From positions 1-42,652 of the IMG/VR virus record IMGVR_UViG_3300034375_000665: a stretch of DNA of 42,652 nt. One strand, written 5' to 3'. This document shows positions 7,524 through 14,336 of this stretch, piece by piece. A model generated the notes under the pieces. That model worked only from the letters and a program-made list of their open reading frames with translations. It ran no database searches and was not told the origin of the DNA. The number at the start of each line of letters is the position of its first letter. The stretch's first letter is position 1. Position numbers and translations under genes: made by a program. This stretch comes from a virus.

Positions 7524-8197
7524 ACTTGTTCTTCTTCTCTTCGTAGCCACAACAGCTTACCGTTTTCTATTACTCTTTCTTCATCACCACCGTAGGCTCT
7601 GACACACTCTTCATACAAGTCTTGTTCTGTCTTACAGTCAGCTAGTATCTTATCAGCTTTCTTAGGTCCAACGCCATAGATACCTTGGATGTTGTCTGCC
7701 GAATCACCTGTAAGTATCTGCTTGTAGAAAAACCTCAACCCTTCAAACTCTTCAACTGTTTGCCAAGTACGTCTGTGTGGATTGTAGTGTGTGCATGGTA
7801 GCTGAAGCATGTCCTTGTCTATTGATACGACAATGCTCTCAGGGTTAGACCAGATGCCTATCAGGTCATCAGCCTCTTCATCCTTGGACACAATAGCTTT
7901 CCAGTTGTCGATCAGGTGCTGCCTAATATCACCAAGGTGTACAGGTCTTTCTTGTTTCCTGTTGCCTTTGTATTCTCTGGTAACAGCAATGTTCTTTCTG
8001 AAGTTACCTTTACCTGTCAGGAAGATCTGATACTTGTCATCAGTTACCTCCCACAGTACTGCCTCTAGTGCAGTCTCTAGTAACTCATCAATCTTTTCTA
8101 CTGCTGCTTGTACTTCTTCATCTGCACAAGAGAAAGCTGCACGATAAGCAAACGGATCACCGTCAACCAGTATTTGCAAGTTGTCGTTCTTTTGCAC
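7484..8197 (-). CDS. 5'-3' exonuclease, FEN/T7 gp6-like
   Basis: 237 residues. Flap-nuclease features run in order: DGDPFAYRAAF (about 12-22, first metal aspartate), EEADDLIG (108-114), SIDKDMLQL (125-133, acidic metal site) and helix-hairpin-helix GDSADNIQGIYGVGPKKA (164-181) for DNA binding. Such enzymes degrade host DNA and remove RNA primers. The gene overlaps its upstream and downstream neighbours by tens of bases, so the three genes are probably translated together. The C-terminus (about 215-237) is acidic and probably disordered. Confidence 0.92.
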   Translation of the reverse strand: MQKNDNLQILVDGDPFAYRAAFSCADEEVQAAVEKIDELLETALEAVLWEVTDDKYQIFLTGKGNFRKNIAVTREYKGNRKQERPVHLGDIRQHLIDNWKAIVSKDEEADDLIGIWSNPESIVVSIDKDMLQLPCTHYNPHRRTWQTVEEFEGLRFFYKQILTGDSADNIQGIYGVGPKKADKILADCKTEQDLYEECVRAYGGDEERVIENGKLLWLRREEEQVWQPPKFTDSDQD

Positions 8198-8408
8198 GTT
8201 GACGTTCCTTCTGTGTCATTGGTCTAAGTATATCGTCACTGTAGTCAACGATGATACCTGTGTTCCACTTACTGCGTTCTTCTTCTGCTGCTTCGTAAGT
8301 ATTAAACAACTTTGGTTTGTACCCTTCTGTGGTATTACAAGGCCACTCTTCAGGCACGTAGTTGTAATCCTCATCAGTATCAAACATAATCATTACTGCG
8401 TATTTCAT
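8163..8408 (-). CDS. Small acidic protein of unknown function
   Basis: 81 residues, beginning MKYAVMIMFDTDEDYNYVP and ending in a basic helix (QKERQRAKERQLA). I start at ATG 8408 because AAGGA lies about 8 nt upstream. A longer frame upstream to 8600 would run through the terminator hairpin and is not believable. The N-terminal strand followed by a W-P-C segment and a Y-E-A-A-E-E helix resembles short alpha/beta phage proteins, but no family can be named. Confidence 0.65.
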   Translation of the reverse strand: MKYAVMIMFDTDEDYNYVPEEWPCNTTEGYKPKLFNTYEAAEEERSKWNTGIIVDYSDDILRPMTQKERQRAKERQLANTG

Positions 8409-8419
8409 ATATATAATCC

Positions 8420-8500
8420 TTAGTGCAAGTATTGAACTACTTGGGCTGCTAATAAAAAGAAAATTATCATAGCTACCCATACTAGTGCTAACTCTTTCAT
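8420..8500 (-). CDS. Possible 26-residue membrane peptide
   Basis: Reads MKELALVWVAMIIFFLLAAQ followed by VVQYLH and stop; almost wholly a single transmembrane helix. It fills the gap between the ssDNA-binding protein terminator and the next gene. No Shine-Dalgarno sequence is seen, so expression is doubtful. Confidence 0.3.
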   Translation of the reverse strand: MKELALVWVAMIIFFLLAAQVVQYLH

Positions 8501-8504
8501 GGGA

Positions 8505-8533
8505 GAAAAAGGACAGGGCCGAAGCCCTGCCAG
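8505..8533 (-). terminator. Rho-independent terminator after ssDNA-binding protein gene
   Basis: On the minus strand CAGGGC-TTCG-GCCCTG (8514-8529) is a perfect 6-bp stem with a UUCG tetraloop, followed by TCCTTTTT. It lies about 30 bases after the stop of the gene at 8560-9048 and would end or attenuate leftward transcription there. Confidence 0.88.
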
Positions 8534-8559
8534 TTACAACGAAAGGAGTACATGGGTTG

Positions 8560-9048
8560 TTACCAACGATCCTCTGCAGCCATCTCTTCAAATGGTACAT
8601 GTTCGAGGATGCCCACTTTCTCTAACCTTACTGAGGCGGTAGAACCCTCACCGTAGATAGAGATTTTAACCTTGGCCTTAGTGCCGTTACCAAGAGCACC
8701 GTCTTCAATGTAATCCCAAGGTTTATTGGTAGTGCCGTGGGTAACGGATGGCGCACCACCAAAGTCTTCAATACCAGAAGGGTGTTTGTTAGGACGTTTG
8801 AGTTTCATACCTGCACGATTGTCTGCTGCAGTAATTGGTTTGATCATACGGTTGCCCATTGATTCTTCAGGGAAACCTAAATCAACCATCTTCTGTAGCT
8901 CATCATCATCCTTGGGTACGAACACAGTATTGAACTGTCCTTCTGTACGTTCATGGTATTCTGAGTCATCTATGTTGTCCTCGAAGATACGTGCATAATA
9001 TAAGTCACCTTCGAATACACCATACTGAGTTTTCTTTTTAGCTGCCAT
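8560..9048 (-). CDS. Single-stranded DNA-binding protein (T7 gp2.5-type role)
   Basis: The 162-residue protein has a Lys-rich start, a beta-rich body with conserved Gly and aromatic residues, and an acidic C-terminal tail ending in an aromatic residue (EEMAAEDRW). That tail is the hallmark of phage ssDNA-binding proteins, which use it to contact polymerase and helicase. AGAGGAG precedes the ATG. It sits between the DNA polymerase and exonuclease genes, as expected. It appears to be an independent transcription unit with its own promoter (9081-9109) and terminator (8505-8533), fitting a protein needed in large amounts. Identification rests on composition and context rather than a catalytic motif. 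Confidence 0.75.
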   Translation of the reverse strand: MAAKKKTQYGVFEGDLYYARIFEDNIDDSEYHERTEGQFNTVFVPKDDDELQKMVDLGFPEESMGNRMIKPITAADNRAGMKLKRPNKHPSGIEDFGGAPSVTHGTTNKPWDYIEDGALGNGTKAKVKISIYGEGSTASVRLEKVGILEHVPFEEMAAEDRW

Positions 9049-9080
9049 TATCTAGCTCCTCTTTACTGATTCGTTTCATC

Positions 9081-9109
9081 AACATATACGTAATTAATTC
9101 CAATGTCAA
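9081..9109 (-). promoter_or_regulatory. Sigma70-type promoter for ssDNA-binding protein gene
   Basis: Reading the minus strand: TTGACA (9109-9104), a 17-base spacer, then TATGTT (9086-9081). The -35 is perfect, the -10 matches 4 of 6 and spacing is ideal. It lies in the 96-base gap between the polymerase stop and the next gene, about 33 bases before the ATG at 9048. Confidence 0.65.
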
Positions 9110-9144
9110 GCAAAAAATTACAGGGGATAGTGCAAATATCCAAA

Positions 9145-10161
9145 TCAATGTGTGTCTCTCCAATTATACCCTATGTCAGTTGAACCTGCGAGTGGGCAGA
9201 CCATACCAAACTTTATACCAGTGTCAACAATAGATTGCCTTTGTATCTTACCTAGTAGTTCAGCATCTTTCATCTGCCCACGCACTTCTGTTTGCCACTC
9301 ATCATGAGGCCACGTAACAAGCTTAAACTCAAGGAACTGTCTCTTAGCTTTGTAGACCCAATCAAGTGCTGCATGTTTCATTATGGTTGACTCACCATTC
9401 TGAAGCATACCTGCTAGTGTCTTGTGTTCTGAAGGTACTATAACCCTACGTCCATCAAGACCTCTGAACCACCCACGTTTAGCTATGTGTGGTATTACCT
9501 TTTTCTTTAACTCAGCAAGTCCTTGAATTGATTGCATAAAGTTTTCAACTGCTTGCTTTGCTTCTTTCTGACTGACGTTTAGTATCTGTGCTACCTTGGC
9601 ATTACCTGCACCTAGTAGGAACGCATAGATGAAAGTCTTAGCCATATCTCTAGTGACATGTGACATACCCAGAGCCTTACGGTTCAGGTTATGTATGTCT
9701 GTCTCATCTTCCTTCTTGCCTGACACGATAGCGTGTACGTATTCCTCTGACTTCATCAGGTGTGCGAGTACACGTAACTGGATACCCTCAGCATCTGTGC
9801 CTACCAAGTAGCAGCCCTTGGGTACACACCATAGCTCACGTAGTTGACCATCGTATCTGTCCTTCACCTTCTCTACAGCAGTGACAGCATCACCATGAAA
9901 CTGTGCAGGGATGTTAGCTTGGTTAGGGTTCCTGTGTGCCATCCTGCCTGTCCATGCACCAACGTGTGTAAAGCTGCCGTGAATACGTGAATCGTCACCA
10001 CAATGCCCCAGCCACTCCACTAGTGAGGATCGCCTACCTTCAAGTGTCAACCACTCTGCTAGACGTTTGCCTCCTGCAGGTGCTGTCTCAGGCAGTGTGT
10101 TAAGGTTTGCCTCAGATAAAGTCCATCCGAACTTAGCAAACTTCTGTCCTCGTTCATCCAT
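9145..10161 (-). CDS. DNA polymerase, family A, C-terminal polymerase part (split gene)
   Basis: 338 residues holding the complete polymerase active site: motif A VGTDAEGIQLRVLAH, motif B RDMAKTFIYAFLLGAG and motif C WPHDEWQTEV with the metal-binding HDE. The residue matching E. coli Pol I 762 is Tyr, as in T7. The 3'-5' exonuclease and first part of the thumb are encoded separately at 10506-11399, and an HNH endonuclease gene lies between. I start at ATG 10161, which has GAGGA about 5 nt upstream; ATG 10173 is also in frame. The two polypeptides would have to associate to form a proofreading polymerase; each has a good start and stop. Confidence 0.9.
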   Translation of the reverse strand: MDERGQKFAKFGWTLSEANLNTLPETAPAGGKRLAEWLTLEGRRSSLVEWLGHCGDDSRIHGSFTHVGAWTGRMAHRNPNQANIPAQFHGDAVTAVEKVKDRYDGQLRELWCVPKGCYLVGTDAEGIQLRVLAHLMKSEEYVHAIVSGKKEDETDIHNLNRKALGMSHVTRDMAKTFIYAFLLGAGNAKVAQILNVSQKEAKQAVENFMQSIQGLAELKKKVIPHIAKRGWFRGLDGRRVIVPSEHKTLAGMLQNGESTIMKHAALDWVYKAKRQFLEFKLVTWPHDEWQTEVRGQMKDAELLGKIQRQSIVDTGIKFGMVCPLAGSTDIGYNWRDTH

Positions 10162-10537
10162 TTTGTTCCTCATGTTTTTCTAAATACCTAAGTGCTCTAG
10201 TCACACCTTCAATATCATCACCTAACTTTCCTATACCAGTGTTGCAAAAATGACACAGAAAGCCTCTGTACTTACCTGTCTTGTGGTCATGATCAAAGTG
10301 TAAGCTTTTAATTTTTCTTCCACAACAATGACATAAACCTGTATCTAAGTGTTCGTATTTCTTTCTTTCTTTTCTTCTCCACTCTCTCCCCTCATTACAA
10401 CAAGCCATACATCTAGAATCTCTTGTTGTATTTGTTGGAGATTTGTGCCTTTTATGAAATCTATCTATAGGTTTTTCTACACTACATATCCTACAAACTC
10501 TTGTTTCAACGAAAAGTTCTAGCTGATTCTCTTTCAT
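10154..10537 (-). CDS. HNH/endonuclease VII-type homing endonuclease inserted in the DNA polymerase gene
   Basis: About 127 residues. An N-terminal zinc-binding Cys4 region (CRIC ... CMACC) is followed by a second CHCC and the endonuclease VII/HNH core LHFDHDHKTGKYRGFLCHFC with NTGIGKLGDD. Such free-standing genes cut a site near their own position in related genomes and so spread. The gene overlaps the ends of both polymerase pieces and fills essentially the whole insertion, leaving no room for a self-splicing intron core. ATG 10537 is my preferred start; ATG 10564 is in frame. Confidence 0.88.
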   Translation of the reverse strand: MKENQLELFVETRVCRICSVEKPIDRFHKRHKSPTNTTRDSRCMACCNEGREWRRKERKKYEHLDTGLCHCCGRKIKSLHFDHDHKTGKYRGFLCHFCNTGIGKLGDDIEGVTRALRYLEKHEEQNG

Positions 10538-11399
10538 AATCAATATGGCCTTTCGTTTTCTCAAATGGTTTCCATCCTGCTTCCCATAGTCTTTCTATCC
10601 GCATCTTTGGTGAGGCAGGGTTGAACTCTATGAAGTCGTAGCACACTAGCTCAGGGTCTTGCTTTGACCAGTCTACTTGTGTCTTTGCGTGTTTCTTTTG
10701 TGCGTTGGTCACGTTACTGTACAGTGTACCGTCAGCTTTCTTTCTGTACTTGATACGATTGACTTCCTCTAGCTTGGGTGGGAAGTCCTCTTGGAAAGCA
10801 TCTTCAAGGTGTGCTTTGCGTTGTTCTATCTCATCAAGTAACTCTTCAGCCTTAGCCTTGTTGAAGTAGAAGCCGTTGTCTGTCATGGTCTGACACAGTA
10901 TTTGTATGTCATGCTCACATTTTATAGCCCACTCCCAATCAGGATCATGTATTACTTTCTTGAACTTATCGTACACTCTTAATGTAACTGTAACGTCCTG
11001 ATGACAGTACTTGATCATCTCATCCGACAGCATCGAGAAGTCGGAGAAGTCCATCTTGAAGTTACCTAGCCTTATACCCCAAGCCTTGAGGCCATGCCCA
11101 TGCTTGATGTCGAAGTCAACCAGTCTACTGACAATCAGTGTGTCAAGGACTGACTCCAAAGGTATCAAGTCTTTCTTTACAAGGCGATTAATAATAGGAA
11201 CATCAAAACAGATTCCATTGTGAAATATAAACCTATCGTATCTGCTACAGTACTCAATGAATCTCTCCTTCTCTTCCTGTATTGTTGTTAGGTGAACGAA
11301 GTGTTCCTTTTCACCTGTCTCTACATCCTCTGCACAGATACACCAAATCTTTTCTGGTGTAAGTGATTCTGTTTCTATGTCCATAGCTACACTACGCAT
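10506..11399 (-). CDS. DNA polymerase, family A, N-terminal 3'-5' exonuclease part (split gene)
   Basis: 297 residues. DnaQ-like exonuclease motifs run in order: DIE (D7/E9), HNGICFD (about 61-67) and YCHQD (131-135). A thumb-like segment follows, with FNPASPKMRIERLWEAGW near the C-terminus, which in T7 polymerase continues directly into the rest of the thumb. Here the frame ends about 10 residues later, where the HNH gene begins. ATG 11399 is chosen because AGGAG lies 8 nt upstream, inside the end of the preceding membrane protein gene; ATG 11405 and 11423 are in frame. Works with the polymerase part at 9145-10161. Confidence 0.88.
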   Translation of the reverse strand: MRSVAMDIETESLTPEKIWCICAEDVETGEKEHFVHLTTIQEEKERFIEYCSRYDRFIFHNGICFDVPIINRLVKKDLIPLESVLDTLIVSRLVDFDIKHGHGLKAWGIRLGNFKMDFSDFSMLSDEMIKYCHQDVTVTLRVYDKFKKVIHDPDWEWAIKCEHDIQILCQTMTDNGFYFNKAKAEELLDEIEQRKAHLEDAFQEDFPPKLEEVNRIKYRKKADGTLYSNVTNAQKKHAKTQVDWSKQDPELVCYDFIEFNPASPKMRIERLWEAGWKPFEKTKGHIDYERESARTFR

Positions 11400-11604
11400 G
11401 GTCATCTTCTCCTGTAAACTCATACCATAATAGAACTAGCGTATTGAATATCCAGAAGATACTGCTAGTGATAGCTCTTCTTTGGCTCATCTCATGTTGT
11501 CTTTCCATGAAATAGAATATAGTCCTGACATGTACGTAGTGTAAGAATATGCCAAGAAAATAAATTACTGCTGCAAAGGCAGCGTATGGGTCAATATACT
11601 GCAT
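11392..11604 (-). CDS. Small two-span membrane protein of unknown function
   Basis: 70 residues with hydrophobic stretches at about 7-24 (AAFAAVIYFLGIFLHYVHV) and 44-60 (SIFWIFNTLVLLWYEF). It overlaps the primase-helicase gene upstream and supplies the ribosome-binding site of the polymerase exonuclease gene downstream, so it may serve translational coupling as well as a membrane role. No family recognised. Confidence 0.55.
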   Translation of the reverse strand: MQYIDPYAAFAAVIYFLGIFLHYVHVRTIFYFMERQHEMSQRRAITSSIFWIFNTLVLLWYEFTGEDDHA

Positions 11605-13204
11605 ACTTTTCTTTCAATGTAAAGGAGTCAGGGTCAAACTGTAGTTGCCCTGCGTATCCTGTTGGACCTACTGGTCTGTTCTTGGTTACTAATAGTTTGG
11701 TTGTGTTCCTCTCTTCTCTGTCCTCTGACATCTTGTCACGCTGTAGATCAACTACAACTGAGGCACGTTGCTCAATCATACGACAGTACTTTACCTGACC
11801 GTCATCGTTAGTGTGACCAATTGTCACAATACCTACACCCAACTCTGCTGCAAGCTTGGATAACCTGACTGACAGGTCAGCTAGGAACTGCTCCTTGCTA
11901 TCCTCTGTACCTGCGTTGGCAGATATATCTTGGATAGGTTCGAAGAATACGTAGTTGACATCACATGCTTGAGACAGATACCTGATCTGTGACAATAAGT
12001 CAAGTGGATCATCCTCATCATTGAGGAAGAACTGGTATAGCCTCTCGTCTTTGGTCAGCTTGGTGATAGCTTCTTGTACTAGATCGTCAGCGTTCTTGTC
12101 TTCGATCAAGTCCTTGCGTGTCAGGTTGTCGTTCAACTCATAGGATACCAAGCCAAGGATAGACCGTAGCTTAGTCTCTTCCATGTGCCACGTAGCTATC
12201 TTGATGTCAGGGTATTGACTGAGTATCCTGTACTCAAGGTAACGCATGAACTCTGTCTTGCCTATACCTGTCTGTGCTTTGAACAGTGTGAAGTGCCCTT
12301 GCATCAGGCCAAGACACATCTCATCGAACTCCTGCACACCTGTCTCCACATACACATGGTTCTCTGACTTGTTGTACAAGCCAAGGAATTGATCAGGTGT
12401 ATTCAGTATGTTAGCAGGTGTATACTTTCTAGCATTGAACCATGCAGACTTGAATGTCTTGGCATGACCCTCTTGCAAGAACTCATTGGCGTCCTTGTAC
12501 TTGTCAAGCTCCATGCGATAGACCTTGTTAGGGTACAGGCTTGCAATCTTTGCAGCTACTGAGTTACCTTGGTCATCGTGTTCGATAGACAATACTATCT
12601 TGTCAAATGAACTCAGGAACTTGTTTATCTTTTCCCATAGCTTGTGCGATGGTGTCGATGATGGCAATGACACAACAGGGTTGTCGAACTTAGGGTTGTG
12701 TAGCATCTGGTATGCTGACATAGCATCTAGCTCACCCTCTGTGATAGTAATGATCTTGCTTGTGCCACTGTTCCATAGGTTCATACCAAACAACTCATCA
12801 GTCTTTAGATTCCTAGCACTGAATGTCTTTGGTAGTTGTCTGACCTTCACACCACCCGAAGGGTAGATGTACTCTTGGCGTACTGGTTCACCCTTGCCAT
12901 CTATGAAAGTCTTACAGTCGTAGAACTCCATAGTTTCTTTGGTGATGCCACGGTATGCCATGTGCATAGGCTTGACAAACTCCGTGACATTTGATTGTTC
13001 TTGTTGTTGCATATCCCAAGATTCCTTGCTGCTTTGATATGTTGGATACTCTTCTTCTGCCCAATTGTCAAGGTCTCTCATTTGTTTTGGGTAAGACCTG
13101 TTGCAAGAATGACACTTACCTGCCATAGTTTCTGTGTTGTATGAGAACGCATCACTGCTATCGCAGTCAGCAGCAGGACATTCTTTGTGGCTTATCCAAG
13201 TCAT
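11591..13204 (-). CDS. Primase-helicase, T7 gp4-like
   Basis: 537 residues. An N-terminal zinc ribbon (C9, C14, C31, C34) reads the primer template site. The TOPRIM primase core has TEGELDAMSA (E156, D160) and IEHDDQGN (D210/D211). The RecA-like DnaB helicase has Walker A AQTGIGKTE (310-318), a Walker B-like strand VFFEPIQD with Glu where Asp is commoner, a conserved His in TIGHTNDDG, and the C-terminal basic TKNRPVGPTG. It unwinds DNA at the fork and lays primers for the split polymerase encoded just downstream. Confidence 0.93.
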   Translation of the reverse strand: MTWISHKECPAADCDSSDAFSYNTETMAGKCHSCNRSYPKQMRDLDNWAEEEYPTYQSSKESWDMQQQEQSNVTEFVKPMHMAYRGITKETMEFYDCKTFIDGKGEPVRQEYIYPSGGVKVRQLPKTFSARNLKTDELFGMNLWNSGTSKIITITEGELDAMSAYQMLHNPKFDNPVVSLPSSTPSHKLWEKINKFLSSFDKIVLSIEHDDQGNSVAAKIASLYPNKVYRMELDKYKDANEFLQEGHAKTFKSAWFNARKYTPANILNTPDQFLGLYNKSENHVYVETGVQEFDEMCLGLMQGHFTLFKAQTGIGKTEFMRYLEYRILSQYPDIKIATWHMEETKLRSILGLVSYELNDNLTRKDLIEDKNADDLVQEAITKLTKDERLYQFFLNDEDDPLDLLSQIRYLSQACDVNYVFFEPIQDISANAGTEDSKEQFLADLSVRLSKLAAELGVGIVTIGHTNDDGQVKYCRMIEQRASVVVDLQRDKMSEDREERNTTKLLVTKNRPVGPTGYAGQLQFDPDSFTLKEKYAVY

Positions 13205-13434
13205 TAATTATCTTCTCCAGTATTCTCAAACTGATGGTGAAGACCCCAATAAGCTGAGTCTAGTTTACCTAACTGAGGTACAGATATCTCATAGCTTTGG
13301 TGCATAGTACTTACAGCGTCTTTTATGACCTCTATTGCTTCTTTTATAGCTTCTAGTTGACCATCAGTTAGTTGGCTCATACCATTTCTTTTGTCCTCTT
13401 GTTTTTTTCTGTACTGTATTTCCCATTCTTCCAT
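13204..13434 (-). CDS. Small charged protein of unknown function
   Basis: 76 residues from ATG 13434, which has GAGGAG 7 nt upstream in the last codons of the previous gene. Charged N-terminal helix (EEWEIQYRKKQEDKR) and a second helix (EAIKEAIEVIKDAVS). Stop overlaps the primase-helicase start. Possibly helical and oligomeric; no function assigned. Confidence 0.65.
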   Translation of the reverse strand: MEEWEIQYRKKQEDKRNGMSQLTDGQLEAIKEAIEVIKDAVSTMHQSYEISVPQLGKLDSAYWGLHHQFENTGEDN

Positions 13435-13435
13435 A

Positions 13436-13642
13436 TCAATACTCCTCTGTTGCAAGAACTGGTTCTTCTGCTAGGCCACAGAAACATTCCTTCTCCTTCA
13501 ACTCAGCAATCCTTTTGTATGCTGCTTGTAGTTGTGCTTGTAGCTCTAACACATTTCGTTCTATCAAATCTATTTTATCTGACATTTCTAAGATTATCTT
13601 ACGATTCTTCTCAGCTTCCATCTCATCAGGTAGCACCATCAT
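13436..13642 (-). CDS. Small coiled-coil protein of unknown function
   Basis: Up to 68 residues with an extended heptad-like helix (residues about 8-50) and a C-terminal C-x-C (CFCG). The start is ambiguous: ATG 13642 and 13639 lie too close to the strong GAGGAGG, whereas GTG 13636 would have ideal 6-nt spacing. No family recognised. Confidence 0.6.
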   Translation of the reverse strand: MMVLPDEMEAEKNRKIILEMSDKIDLIERNVLELQAQLQAAYKRIAELKEKECFCGLAEEPVLATEEY

Positions 13643-13763
13643 CCTCCTCTAGTATAAACCTAAAGTAATAGTTGTGTTCATCCTCTATGTCTTCAAGTAC
13701 CCAATCAACTGGCTTGTCCTTGACTACTTCTCTCAACATAGCTATCAGGTCTTCCTTTGTCAA
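13626..13763 (-). CDS. Small acidic protein with TTG start, overlapping both neighbours
   Basis: 45 residues reading MTKEDLIAMLREVVKDKPVD, then a tail ending FILEEDDGAT. The only start giving a sensible N-terminus is TTG 13763, with GAGGAG 7 nt upstream inside the previous gene; the first internal ATG (13739) has no ribosome-binding site. It overlaps the upstream gene by 59 nt and the downstream gene by about 17 nt, in different frames. The N-terminus resembles short helical phage proteins; function unknown. Confidence 0.55.
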   Translation of the reverse strand: MTKEDLIAMLREVVKDKPVDWVLEDIEDEHNYYFRFILEEDDGAT

Positions 13764-13908
13764 CCTTCCACTCCTCTACTTCTGTTACATAATAATCCTC
13801 ACCAAGCTGATCAACGATCTGTCCTACACTGTACGCCTTGATGTATAGGGTCTTGTATACACTGCTCCTTAGATCAGTCTTGAGTTGCACTTGATAGTTC
13901 TTCATCAT
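13705..13908 (-). CDS. Small protein of unknown function
   Basis: 67 residues (or 66 from the second ATG), beginning MMKNYQVQLKTDLRSSVYKT with a strand-rich pattern and ending in a polar tail. The start overlaps the upstream TGA (ATGA). Its 3' end overlaps the TTG-start gene. No motif recognised. Confidence 0.55.
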   Translation of the reverse strand: MMKNYQVQLKTDLRSSVYKTLYIKAYSVGQIVDQLGEDYYVTEVEEWKVDKGRPDSYVERSSQGQAS

Positions 13909-14078
13909 TGTCTTGTGTCCACTTCTAGACAGGCAAGCATCTCTGAACTGGTACTGACTAGCACTACAGCTTCCTTGAGTGCTGCCTGACAGTCTGTTTC
14001 TTTAGTGAACGTGCCTAGTTGATAGTGTTCTACACCTTGGCTAGTCACTAGCTGCATCCATATTAATATCCACATCAT
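13905..14078 (-). CDS. Short exported-type cysteine protein
   Basis: 57 residues beginning MMWILIWMQLVTSQG, a short signal-peptide-like start. It continues with YQLGTFTKETDCQAALKEAV and a second Cys near the C-terminus. AGAGGA lies about 7 nt before the first ATG. The pattern (hydrophobic start, F-x-(T/K)-E-x-(E/D)-C, second Cys near the end) resembles the protein at 3944-4129, so two related small periplasmic proteins may be encoded. Function unknown. Confidence 0.6.
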   Translation of the reverse strand: MMWILIWMQLVTSQGVEHYQLGTFTKETDCQAALKEAVVLVSTSSEMLACLEVDTRQ

Positions 14079-14090
14079 TTGTTTTTCCTC

Positions 14091-14118
14091 TTGACAAATC
14101 AGAAAATGTTGGTATACT
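14091..14118 (+). promoter_or_regulatory. Near-consensus sigma70 promoter on the plus strand inside the leftward arm
   Basis: TTGACA (14091-14096), a 16-base spacer and TATACT (14113-14118): 11 of 12 consensus bases. It points rightward, against all surrounding genes, and a perfect hairpin CTGTCC-TTT-GGACAG (14123-14137) begins at the expected transcription start. It would make RNA antisense to the genes from 14145 upward. Chance occurrence cannot be excluded. Confidence 0.45.
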
Positions 14119-14144
14119 AGGGCTGTCCTTTGGACAGGGTACTA

Positions 14145-14333
14145 TTAGAAATTAGGATACCAAAGCTCACCTTCATCCATGTCTCTTTTTATTTGTTCCT
14201 TCTCAGGTAAGTATAACTCTACTACGTCATCCTCACCCATCCATTCAGCATCATCAATGATTCTTGATATATCATTGTAGTACTGTTCTATGGGTACAAC
14301 CTTAGCTGTACCCTGAGTTTGTTTGTTGTTCAT
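14145..14333 (-). CDS. Small acidic protein of unknown function
   Basis: 62 residues, acidic, with the block IDDAEWMGEDDVVELYLPEK. AAGGA lies 6 nt upstream of the ATG. No family recognised. Between this gene and the next (13905-14078) lies the only gap in this part of the arm, holding a hairpin and a plus-strand promoter-like site. Confidence 0.6.
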   Translation of the reverse strand: MNNKQTQGTAKVVPIEQYYNDISRIIDDAEWMGEDDVVELYLPEKEQIKRDMDEGELWYPNF

Positions 14334-14336
14334 TAA

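Noticed and set aside
8409-8600. N-terminal extension of the gene at 8163-8408 up to 8600
   Set aside because: It would read through the UUCG terminator hairpin and overlap the ssDNA-binding protein gene; ATG 8408 has a good Shine-Dalgarno.
10154-10564. Group I intron with encoded endonuclease in the polymerase gene
   Set aside because: The insert is filled by the endonuclease frame; there is no space for a catalytic intron core.
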